This document shows, piece by piece, positions 50,621 through 57,892 of a stretch of 64,000 bases of DNA. The position numbers and the translations under genes were made by a program. Below the pieces are notes generated by a model that made no database searches, had not been told where the DNA came from, and saw nothing but the letters and a program-made list of their open reading frames with translations. The stretch is from Bog-473 sp963742035 (GTDB taxonomy: Bacteria > Actinomycetota > Acidimicrobiia > Acidimicrobiales > RAAP-2). Location: contig CAVUKH010000007.1 in assembly GCA_963742035.1 (NCBI GenBank), positions 62,001 through 126,000 on the forward strand, written 5' to 3'. The stretch's first letter is position 1. The number at the start of each line of letters is the position of its first letter.

Positions 50621-51796
50621 ATGCGCGCAAGGGAGACGTTGGCCCGTCGGGCCACCAGCAACCTCGCTGCAGCCAAAATGGATCTGGCCAGTGCGACCCT
50701 CGACGGTGACGAAGGTCGGGTCACGCTGCTCGAGATGCTCCTGTCCTCGGGTGGAGACATTTTGGTGTACCGCCCGCAACTGCAGCACTACGCGGTGCTC
50801 TTCGGCGACCTCCAGACGGCCGAGCACGTGGCCGTCGTCGTCCCCGGAGTCGGCGACGGCATCAATTTGTGCAACGACTGGATCCCCGATGCCGTCAACC
50901 TCTACGAGGCCAGCACCTACAGCGCCGTCGTCTTGTGGAAGGGCTACGACAACCCCGCCGACGTCCTGGCCGCTGCGGCCGGCTCCATCGAATGCAACGA
51001 GGACCTGGCGACGGCCGCCCATGACCTCACCGAGTTCATCGCCACGCTCGATCTGGAACCCACGCAGACGCTGACCCTCGTGGCCCACAGCTTCGGGTCG
51101 ATCGTCGTCGGGGCCGCCCTCGCCGACGCGGGGCTCGAGGTCACCGACGTCGTAGTGGCGGGCAGCCCGGGCATGACGGTCGACGGCCTGCGCCAGCTCC
51201 ATCTCGAGCAGGCACATTTCTTCTCGGAGCAGGCGCCGGGGGACGCGATCGCCGAACTGGGCGTCTTCGGGGCGTCGCCGACGTCGCCGAGGTTCGGTGG
51301 AACGCGCATGGACACGAACGCGCCGGATCACCCGCCGGTGGCGGCGCACTCGGGCTACTTCGAGCCGGGCTCCGCCGCGCTGGAGAACATCGCCGACGTC
51401 GTCACGGGCCAATACTCGGAGATCCTGCGGCACCGTGCTGCCTTCCCCGAGATCGCCGGTGGGCTCGTGGCCTGGGCGTTGCGCATGCCCGTGGCCCCGC
51501 TCCGGATCGCCGGACGGCACTACCGGGGCCCCGGTTTCCGGCTGCTGACCAACTGGTGCCGCTTCGTCGACCTGGGGGCGAGCGAGACGGGCAACCTCGT
51601 CTGCGAGGCCCTCGACGAGGGTGAGCGCGCCCTGCTGTGGTTCGCTCATCGGGTCGGCGCACTGCATCCCCCCGAACCCGTGCCTGACGCCAAAGCCAAA
51701 GCCAAAGCCAAAGACGAAGCCAAAGCCAAAGCCGAATCCGAATCTGCTGTTGCGATGGACGTCGACGCCGAAGGAAACCCTTCGGAACCTGCCTGA
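50621..51796 (+). CDS. Alpha/beta hydrolase, DUF1023-like
   Basis: A 391-residue protein with an alpha/beta-hydrolase core of the DUF1023 type. HVAVVVPGVGDGINLCND (about 69-86) and the nucleophile elbow LVAHSFGSIVVG with Ser157 are clear; a following Asp/His pair probably completes the triad (ADAGLEVTDVVVAGSPG, TNAPDHPPVAAHSGYF). It has no signal peptide. The C-terminal ~40 residues carry a Lys-Ala repeat arising from GCCAAA hexanucleotides. ATG 50621 is 5 nt after a TAACCT -10 box, suggesting a leaderless mRNA. Esterase or lipase-type activity is likely. Confidence 0.75.
   Translation: MRARETLARRATSNLAAAKMDLASATLDGDEGRVTLLEMLLSSGGDILVYRPQLQHYAVLFGDLQTAEHVAVVVPGVGDGINLCNDWIPDAVNLYEASTYSAVVLWKGYDNPADVLAAAAGSIECNEDLATAAHDLTEFIATLDLEPTQTLTLVAHSFGSIVVGAALADAGLEVTDVVVAGSPGMTVDGLRQLHLEQAHFFSEQAPGDAIAELGVFGASPTSPRFGGTRMDTNAPDHPPVAAHSGYFEPGSAALENIADVVTGQYSEILRHRAAFPEIAGGLVAWALRMPVAPLRIAGRHYRGPGFRLLTNWCRFVDLGASETGNLVCEALDEGERALLWFAHRVGALHPPEPVPDAKAKAKAKDEAKAKAESESAVAMDVDAEGNPSEPA
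51689..51742 (+). repeat. GCCAAA hexanucleotide tract inside the hydrolase gene
   Basis: Nine consecutive 6-bp units, six exactly GCCAAA and three variants (GACGAA, GCCGAA, TCCGAA), encoding alternating Ala/Glu and Lys/Ser residues near the C-terminus. In-frame slippage would change tail length without breaking the gene. Confidence 0.75.
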
Positions 51797-51980
51797 AGAC
51801 CGCACGCGCCGCTCTCCCTCCGCACGCACACGAGCGCATCAGCGCATCAGGCGGTGCCGACGGTGATGTCGTCATTGCCGCTGGTCGTCCCGTGGACGAA
51901 GGCCTCGAGGGCGGCGCACAGGCCCCGGCGTCGAGCCCGACGTTGCCCGCCCCCGGTAACGCGTTGGACACGTTCCCAAC

Positions 51981-51996
51981 CTGACAGCAGCGTCAG
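51981..51996. promoter_or_regulatory. Operator G, CTGAC-N6-GTCAG
   Basis: Perfect arms with spacer AGCAGC, 33 nt upstream of the ATG of the dehydrogenase small subunit. TACGTT (52017-52022) is a -10 box 6 nt before that ATG, so the operator covers the -35 region. The 51797-51980 stretch before it holds no gene I recognise. Confidence 0.6.
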
Positions 51997-52028
51997 CAAT
52001 TGGGGTCGGAGCGGGCTACGTTTGCCCG

Positions 52029-52592
52029 ATGCCCATCTGGCTGAGCGAGCACGAGTACGCCACGCTGCGGGCCGCCTGCGCGCAGATGCTGCCCTCTGGC
52101 GACGGGACGCCCGGCGCGGAAGAGGCCGGTGTGGCCGACTACATCGATGGTTACCTAGGGGCGTTCTCCTTCGACCCTCCCCGCATCTGGGCCGGTGGCC
52201 CGAGCTCGGGCCGTAAGGGTGGCGTCGCCGGCTTCGCCACCTTCCATCGCCTGTCCCGACTGGACGAGCTGGCCTGGCGTATGCGGCTCGAGGGCTCCCA
52301 GGGCCTCCCCGAGCGCGAGTTCAACGGGCCGGTCGTGGGTCTCCAGCAACGATACCGGGAGGGTCTGGCCGCGCTGGGCCACGATTTCACCGACGTGGAC
52401 GGGCGTGAGCAGCGCCGCCGGCTGCGCGAGAGCGAGGCCTTCTGCGAACTCTTGTGGGAGCACTGCTGCGAGGGCATGTACGGCGCGCCCGAGTACGGAG
52501 GCAACCGCGACGCGGTCGGCTGGGACTACATCGACTACGAGGGAGACGTCCAACCGCGCGGCTACACCGACGCCGAGGTGTCACAGCCATGA
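52029..52592 (+). CDS. Gluconate 2-dehydrogenase subunit 3-like small subunit
   Basis: A 187-residue protein of the gluconate 2-dehydrogenase subunit 3 family, the gamma or chaperone-like subunit of FAD-dependent sugar/alcohol dehydrogenases. The pattern CAQMLPSGDGTPGAEEAGVADYIDGYLG (about 19-46), EGMYGAPEYGGNRDAVGWDYIDY (about 149-171) is typical. Unlike most family members there is no Tat signal peptide, so the complex may be cytoplasmic. The ATG at 52029 is probably leaderless (TACGTT box). Its stop overlaps the catalytic subunit start (ATGA). Confidence 0.83.
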   Translation: MPIWLSEHEYATLRAACAQMLPSGDGTPGAEEAGVADYIDGYLGAFSFDPPRIWAGGPSSGRKGGVAGFATFHRLSRLDELAWRMRLEGSQGLPEREFNGPVVGLQQRYREGLAALGHDFTDVDGREQRRRLRESEAFCELLWEHCCEGMYGAPEYGGNRDAVGWDYIDYEGDVQPRGYTDAEVSQP

Positions 52593-54265
52593 GCTCCACT
52601 GCCATCGTCATCGGGTCCGGGCCGGGTGGGGCCACCGCGGCCGAGGTGTTGACGCGGGCCGGCTGGACCGTCGTCATCATGGAGAAGGGCCGCAACCATC
52701 TGCTCGATCCCGACGACTTGACCCGGCCCGCCGGCGATTACTCCAACGACGAGATCAAGTTCGTGTCGCGCTACTTCCTCGGTCCCGACCCACTCATCGA
52801 GCCTCGGGCGTTCCGTCGGTCGGCGGACGAGGGGGAGCACACACACGTCGGCGAGGTGAACTCCATCCCGACGACCGTGGGCGGTGGCGGGACCCACGCC
52901 GATGGCAAGGTGCCGCGCTTCCGCGAGGAGGACTTCGGGCTGTTCTCCACCTACGGGCCGCAGGACGGTGCCGCGGTCGAGGACTGGCCGCTCGATTACG
53001 ACGAGCTCGAGCCGTACTACGCGGAGGTCGAGCGGGCCATCGGGGTGGCTGGGCGAGAGGGCGCCAACCCTTTTGCCGCCTGGCGGTCCGGCCCGTACCC
53101 GATGCCCCCGGGTGCGCCGATGTACGGGGCGGTGTTGTCGTCTGCTGCGGCGGAGAAGGTGGGCTTGCATCCCTACGAGGCGCCGACGGCAGCGAACAGC
53201 ATCGCCTACGACGGTCGCCCGGCCTGTAACAACTGCGGGTTCTGTGCCTTCTTCGGGTGCCCCATCCACGCCAAGGGCGACCCGGTGGCGCTTCTGGCCA
53301 AGGCGATGGCGACCGGGCGCGCCGAGCTGATGGCCGAGACGTACGTGAGCCGGATCATCACCCAGGACCGGCGGGCCACCGGGGTCGAGTTCATCGGGCC
53401 CGACGGCGTGGCGCACATCAGGGAGGCCGACACGGTCGTGGTGGCGGGCGGCGCCATCGAGACGCCACGGATCCTTCTCCTCTCCGGTTTGGACCACCCG
53501 GCCCTCGGCAAATACCTGATGGTCCACTTCCAGACGATCGTCGTGGGTCATTTCCCGACCATGCGGCTGCACCCTCACAAAGGCCGGGCGGTCACCCACG
53601 TGCACGATGACGCCATGGTCCAGGACGACCGCTCACGCCAAGCGGCGTTGGGGGCGGGCCTCCCGTGGTTCCGTGGCGGCCTGGTGGAGCACAGTGGGGG
53701 CGGGCTGCCCATCATGGAGGCGCGCCACTCGCCCTGGGGGCGCCACCACGCCAAGGTCATGCGCGAGTCGAACCTGCGCGAGCGCATGTGGGCCTTCATC
53801 ATGCAAGGGGAAGACCTGCCCTACGCCACCAACACGGTCGACCTGAGTCCCTCCATCCGTGACGCCCGCGGCTTCCCCGTGGCCCGGGTCACCTATCGGC
53901 CCGGGCACCATGAGCTGGCCGCGTCGAAGTACCACGGCAAGATCCTGCAGTCCGTGCTGGAGGAGATGGGCGCCGAGTGGGTGATCCACACCTCGTCCCC
54001 GGGGGTCTCGTACCACGGGATCGGCACGACGCCCATTCCCGAGAGCCGTCACGTCATGGGCACGGTCCGGATGGGGGACAACCCGGCCACCTCGGTGGTG
54101 GACCGCTGGGGTCGGGTGCACGCACTGGACAACGTCGTCATCGCGGACTCCTCTGTCTTCGTCACGTCGAGTGGCTACGGGCCCACGCTGACGCTGGTGG
54201 CCCTGGCGGCCCGGGCGGCACACCACCTGGCCGGCACCACGCCCGAGACGGCGGATGGGGATTGA
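52589..54265 (+). CDS. GMC-family FAD dehydrogenase catalytic subunit with a four-Cys motif
   Basis: A 558-residue GMC flavoprotein. FAD-binding GSGPGGATAAEVLTRAG is at about 9-25, and the C-terminal GMC region has GTVRMGDNPATSVVDRWGRV and SSGYGPTLTLVALAARA. Cys213, Cys216, Cys219 and Cys224 (ACNNCGFCAFFGC) resemble the 3Fe-4S-binding segment of the catalytic subunit of FAD-dependent glucose dehydrogenase. The family oxidises alcohols or sugars; here a sterol/terpenoid alcohol or polyol is possible. No multiheme cytochrome subunit follows, so the electron acceptor differs from the classical complex. A hairpin follows the stop. Confidence 0.87.
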   Translation: MSSTAIVIGSGPGGATAAEVLTRAGWTVVIMEKGRNHLLDPDDLTRPAGDYSNDEIKFVSRYFLGPDPLIEPRAFRRSADEGEHTHVGEVNSIPTTVGGGGTHADGKVPRFREEDFGLFSTYGPQDGAAVEDWPLDYDELEPYYAEVERAIGVAGREGANPFAAWRSGPYPMPPGAPMYGAVLSSAAAEKVGLHPYEAPTAANSIAYDGRPACNNCGFCAFFGCPIHAKGDPVALLAKAMATGRAELMAETYVSRIITQDRRATGVEFIGPDGVAHIREADTVVVAGGAIETPRILLLSGLDHPALGKYLMVHFQTIVVGHFPTMRLHPHKGRAVTHVHDDAMVQDDRSRQAALGAGLPWFRGGLVEHSGGGLPIMEARHSPWGRHHAKVMRESNLRERMWAFIMQGEDLPYATNTVDLSPSIRDARGFPVARVTYRPGHHELAASKYHGKILQSVLEEMGAEWVIHTSSPGVSYHGIGTTPIPESRHVMGTVRMGDNPATSVVDRWGRVHALDNVVIADSSVFVTSSGYGPTLTLVALAARAAHHLAGTTPETADGD

Positions 54266-54300
54266 ACCCTTAATCTCAACTTCACCTTGAGGTATCACAG

Positions 54301-54345
54301 CTCAGAAAGTCTCACCGTTATCTTCAGCGTGAGGATGAGACTTTG
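54301..54345. terminator. Strong hairpin between convergent genes, AT-richer than its surroundings
   Basis: AAAGTCTCA (54306-54314) pairs perfectly with TGAGACTTT (54336-54344); CTCA (54301-54304) also pairs with GAG after a one-base bulge. Short T- and A-runs flank the stem. It lies between the convergent GMC dehydrogenase and Ltp2-like genes and probably ends both transcripts. Confidence 0.65.
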
Positions 54346-54374
54346 AGCAAACGGGCCACGTCAGGGCCCTGCGG

Positions 54375-55607
54375 TCAGCGGATACCCCGCGTCAACAGCA
54401 TGGTGCCGGCAATCGGTCCACCACCGTTGGCCACGGCGGCCACCTCGGGGTTCCGGCCGCCGGGCCGCACGACCTGGCGGCCACCGCCCTCGCCGCGAAG
54501 TTGCACGCAGGCTTCGTGAATGAGGGAGAACCCGTGCAGGCGCCCGCCGGAGAGCTGACCCCCCGCCGTGTTGAGGGGCAGCAGCCCGTCGCGGGCGATG
54601 TTGCCCCCGCCCTCAATGAAGGGCCCGCTCTCGCCGCGACCGCAGAACCCCATCGCCTCGAGCCACACAATGGTGAGCACGCTGAAGCCGTCGTAGAGCT
54701 GCGCCGTGTCCACGTCCGCAGGCGTCAGGTCGGTGCGCTCCCACATGGAGGCGGCGGCGTCACGGGCTGCCATGGTCGTCATGTCGTCGAACTGGTCCCA
54801 ACTCGGCCGGCCCCGCAGCGCCGTCCCCAATGCGTTGATGTGCACGGCGGGATGGTCGAGGTCGCCGGCGACGTCGCGGTGCGACACGATGAGCGCGGTC
54901 GAGCCGTCACACGGCGCGTCGCAATCGAAGAGACACAGGGGCGTGGTGATGATGCGCGCGGCCAGGTAGTCGTCCATCGACATCGGGTCGGTGTAGACGG
55001 CCTTGGGGTTGAGGGTGGCGTTGCGGCGACCGTTGATGGCGATCTGCCCCAGTTGTTCGCGCGTCAATCCGAACTCGTGGACGCGGCGCTGACCGACCAT
55101 GGCGATCCAGTTGGCCGCCGACACGGCGCCGTAGGGGAGCGACCACTGCATGAAGCTCCCGAAACGGGGGACCGAGCCCCCGCCGCCGGTGCCACCCACC
55201 GGTTGCCGCCCGCCCGTTCCCTGGGCGGAGCCCTCGGTCACGGTGCGGTAGACGAGCACGTGCTTGGCCAAGCCGGCCGCGACGGCCAGCGCGGCGGCCA
55301 TCACGGCACGCATCTGCGCCGGCCCTTCGCCTCCGCCGTCGTGCCAGTTCAGCGACAGGCCGAGGGCGTCCTGGACCTCGGGCGTCGGTGGGCCGCCGAA
55401 ACCCGGCGTGCCGACCCCCATGCCGGGGTACGTCGAGAGCCCGTCGATGTCGTCGCGGGTCAGCCCCGCGTCGGCGATGGCGGCCAGAGCCGCCTCCACC
55501 GTCAGATCGAGGTCGGAGCGCCCCAGACGACGACCGACGTCGGACTGGCCGATGCCCGAGATGATGGCCCGCCGCTCCAACGGCTCCTCGGCCGGACCCG
55601 GGCTCAC
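54375..55607 (-). CDS. Thiolase-fold retro-aldolase-like protein (Ltp2 type)
   Basis: A 410-residue thiolase-fold protein (RRAIISGIGQSDVGR, TVEAALAAIADAGLTRDDIDG, LYDGFSVLTIVWLEAMGF). The nucleophile Cys position reads LNWHDGGGEGPAQM, so thiolysis is unlikely, while the YDGF segment supplies a Tyr as in Ltp2-type aldolases. The gene directly follows a DUF35 gene with a GTGA overlap; Ltp2 with a DUF35 partner cleaves a 3-hydroxyacyl-CoA by retro-aldol reaction in sterol side-chain degradation. That arrangement makes the same role here likely, with the substrate unproven. The GTG at 55607 is used. Confidence 0.83.
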   Translation of the reverse strand: MSPGPAEEPLERRAIISGIGQSDVGRRLGRSDLDLTVEAALAAIADAGLTRDDIDGLSTYPGMGVGTPGFGGPPTPEVQDALGLSLNWHDGGGEGPAQMRAVMAAALAVAAGLAKHVLVYRTVTEGSAQGTGGRQPVGGTGGGGSVPRFGSFMQWSLPYGAVSAANWIAMVGQRRVHEFGLTREQLGQIAINGRRNATLNPKAVYTDPMSMDDYLAARIITTPLCLFDCDAPCDGSTALIVSHRDVAGDLDHPAVHINALGTALRGRPSWDQFDDMTTMAARDAAASMWERTDLTPADVDTAQLYDGFSVLTIVWLEAMGFCGRGESGPFIEGGGNIARDGLLPLNTAGGQLSGGRLHGFSLIHEACVQLRGEGGGRQVVRPGGRNPEVAAVANGGGPIAGTMLLTRGIR

Positions 55608-56026
55608 GATGTCACCCCGACGGGTGTGAAGAGCGGGAGCCAGACGTCCTCGACGTGCTCGAAGAGCACGCGCACCGGCATGCCGATCCGCACGTCCTCG
55701 GGTTCCACGTCCACCAGGTTCGTCGTCAGGCGGACGTCGGGCTGCTCGTCGATGGAGACCCAGGCGATGATGTAGGGGTCGCTCCCGGGAATCCACTGCT
55801 GGTAGTTGACGGTGAACGTCTCGACGCGGCCCAGCCCGCTGACCGCCTGGGGCGCCACGTCACGCGAGAGGCAACGCGGACACACCGGGCCGGGGGGATG
55901 GATGTAGAACCCGCAGGCATTGCAGCGCAGGAAGCGCAGGACCCCGTCCTCCCCAGAGGTCCAGAAGAAGGTGACGGCGTCGTCCAGGCGCGGCAGGAGA
56001 CGGAACATCGGGCCGTTGGCAACCAT
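55604..56026 (-). CDS. DUF35 OB-fold, zinc-ribbon protein (partner of the Ltp2-like aldolase)
   Basis: A 140-residue protein with the DUF35 layout: an N-terminal helix (about 1-25), a zinc ribbon with Cys35, Cys38, Cys49 and Cys52 (RCNACGFYIHPPGPVCPRC), and an OB-fold (about 60-135: GRVETFTVNYQQWIPGSDPYI). DUF35 proteins bind acyl-CoA and activate Ltp2-type aldolases or thiolases. Its stop overlaps the aldolase GTG. It is a stand-alone protein, not fused to a MaoC-like domain as in some sterol degraders. The upstream gap of 60 bp to the HAD gene has no operator of the CTGAC type. Confidence 0.85.
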   Translation of the reverse strand: MVANGPMFRLLPRLDDAVTFFWTSGEDGVLRFLRCNACGFYIHPPGPVCPRCLSRDVAPQAVSGLGRVETFTVNYQQWIPGSDPYIIAWVSIDEQPDVRLTTNLVDVEPEDVRIGMPVRVLFEHVEDVWLPLFTPVGVTS

Positions 56027-56086
56027 GGCGGCATGTTGGCACAGGCGCGGCGGCGGCCCCCAAGCGGCGCCGGGTCCGTGCCGGCC

Positions 56087-56701
56087 TCAGGTTCCGAGCA
56101 CGCCTGCCTCCACCAGCGCAGCGCGCGCCGCTTCGACCCCACGAACATGGGAGGACGCGAACCCCGCCTGCGCAGCGGCCTCCACGTTCATGACGTTGTC
56201 GTCGAGGAAGAGGACCCGCCCGCGGGGGACCGGGAGCCTGTCCGCCACGGCGTCGAAGATGGCGGCATCCGGCTTCACCAGGCCGAGCTCGAAGGAGAGG
56301 AAGCGGAAGGCGAAGGCGTCAGTCAGGGGGATCGCCTCGTAGTTGGCCGCCCACTGGAACGCGTTCATGTTGGAGAGGAACCCCGCCGGGACGCTCTGCT
56401 GCACAGCGCTGACGAGGTCGAGCGCGTCGGGGAACGGTGGCTCGGGCCAACGGCCGAACTCCTGCAGGAACGCGTCCGGGTCCAGCTCCAGTTCCCAGTC
56501 CGCCACCACGCCCGCGGCGAACGCCTCGGGGGTGCAGCGGCCGGCCTCGAAGCGGCGCACCCAGGGGCAGCTGAGCCAGCGGGCCCACAAGGCCTCGTCG
56601 CTCTCGATACCGCTCAAGTCCCGCATCGGCCCGACGCCTCCCGGTTGAATCAGCACGCCCCCCAGGTCGAACAGGACCAGGTCGATCGGGCCTCTCGTCA
56701 C
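56087..56701 (-). CDS. HAD-superfamily hydrolase (haloacid dehalogenase-like, IA type)
   Basis: A 204-residue HAD-fold hydrolase. Motif I is LVLFDLGGVLI (about 8-18), with the nucleophile Asp and Gly at the usual second Asp, as in the epoxide-hydrolase/dehalogenase-like branch. Motif II Ser is in GFLSNMNAFQ, motif III Lys in GLVKPDAAIF, and motif IV acids in LFLDDNVMNVEAA. It is probably a phosphatase or a small-molecule hydrolase. GTG 56701 gives a normal N-terminus. A much longer open frame reaching 59845 on this strand is antisense to the amidohydrolase and LLM genes and not real. Confidence 0.85.
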   Translation of the reverse strand: MTRGPIDLVLFDLGGVLIQPGGVGPMRDLSGIESDEALWARWLSCPWVRRFEAGRCTPEAFAAGVVADWELELDPDAFLQEFGRWPEPPFPDALDLVSAVQQSVPAGFLSNMNAFQWAANYEAIPLTDAFAFRFLSFELGLVKPDAAIFDAVADRLPVPRGRVLFLDDNVMNVEAAAQAGFASSHVRGVEAARAALVEAGVLGT

Positions 56702-56782
56702 GCCTGCGATGCTAGAGCCCGACCGCCCGGGAGTTGAGTACACTCTTTTGTCGGCGGCTGGACCGAGAAAGGGAGGGACCGC

Positions 56783-57820
56783 GTGAAGCTGTCCATGACG
56801 TTGAACTACGCCGGTGGGTTCGAGGAATCGGCCCGCCAGGCCGTCGCGCTGGAGAAGGTCGGGCTCGATGTCGTCTGGGTGGCCGAGGCCTACAGCTTCG
56901 ACGCGCCGAGCTTCATGGGGTTCCTCGCCGCCAAGACCGAGCGCGTGGAGATCGGCTCGGCCATCCTTCCGATCTACAGCCGCACACCCACGCTGATCGC
57001 CATGACCGCCGCCGGCGTCGATGCGGTGTCGGGCGGCCGGTGTCACCTCGGCCTCGGTGCGTCCGGGCCCCAGGTGATCGAGGGCTTCCACGGCGTGCCC
57101 TACGACCGTCCCCTCACCCGGACGCGCGAGATCATCGATGTCTGCCGTCAGGTCTGGGCCCGTGAGGCGCCCCTCGTCCACGACGGTGCGGCGTACCACA
57201 TCCCCCTGCCGGCGGGCGAGGGAACGGGGCTGGGCAAGCCGCTCAAGCTGATCAACCACCCCGTGCGGCCGCGCATCCCGATTTGGGTTGCCGCTCTGGG
57301 CGAGAAGAACGTGGCCATGACGGCCGAGGTCGCCGACGGGTGGCTCCCGATCTTCTTCTTCCCGGAGAAGGCCAGTGAGGTCTTCGGCCCCTCCCTCGCC
57401 GCCGGGAGGGCCAAGCGCGACCCGGCGCTCGGCACGCTGCAGATCGCGGCCGGTGGGATCCTCGCCATCGGCGAGGAAGCCGAAGTCGCACCCATCCGGG
57501 AGCTCGGCCGTGGCGCCGCCGCGCTGTACATCGGCGGCATGGGCGCCAAGGGGAAGAACTTCTACAACGCGCTGGCCTGTCGCTATGGCTACGAGAAGGA
57601 GGCCGCCGAGATCCAGGATCTCTACCTTTCGGGCCAGAAGAAGGAGGCGGCGGCCCTGGTGCCGGCCGAGTTGCTCGAGGCCACGTCGCTCTGTGGGCCG
57701 GAGTCCTACATCAAGGAGCGTGTTGCGGCCATGGCCGAGGCGGGCGTCACCCATCTCAACGTCACACCGGTGGGCGCCGATCCTGTCGCCATGGTCGAAA
57801 AACTGCGAAGCTGGGTGTAG
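56783..57820 (+). CDS. Luciferase-like (LLM) F420- or FMN-dependent oxidoreductase
   Basis: A 345-residue TIM-barrel protein of the LLM class. LSMTLNYAGGFEESARQAVALEKVGLDVVWVAEAY (about 3-37) and SAILPIYSRTPTLIAMTAAGVDAVSGGRCHLGLGASGPQVIEGF (about 58-101) are family patterns. In actinobacteria these enzymes often use F420, and the Ddn-like gene at 25472 supports the presence of that cofactor. The GTG start has GGGAGGG upstream and a TACACT -10 box at 56739-56744. It is followed after 72 bp by an amidohydrolase gene on the same strand, probably cotranscribed. Confidence 0.87.
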   Translation: MKLSMTLNYAGGFEESARQAVALEKVGLDVVWVAEAYSFDAPSFMGFLAAKTERVEIGSAILPIYSRTPTLIAMTAAGVDAVSGGRCHLGLGASGPQVIEGFHGVPYDRPLTRTREIIDVCRQVWAREAPLVHDGAAYHIPLPAGEGTGLGKPLKLINHPVRPRIPIWVAALGEKNVAMTAEVADGWLPIFFFPEKASEVFGPSLAAGRAKRDPALGTLQIAAGGILAIGEEAEVAPIRELGRGAAALYIGGMGAKGKNFYNALACRYGYEKEAAEIQDLYLSGQKKEAAALVPAELLEATSLCGPESYIKERVAAMAEAGVTHLNVTPVGADPVAMVEKLRSWV

Positions 57821-57892
57821 CCGACCGCCCGCCGACCACCGGACCGGTCGCCGGCGGGGCCCATTCGGCTCGCCCCGGGGGAGGAGCGCCAC

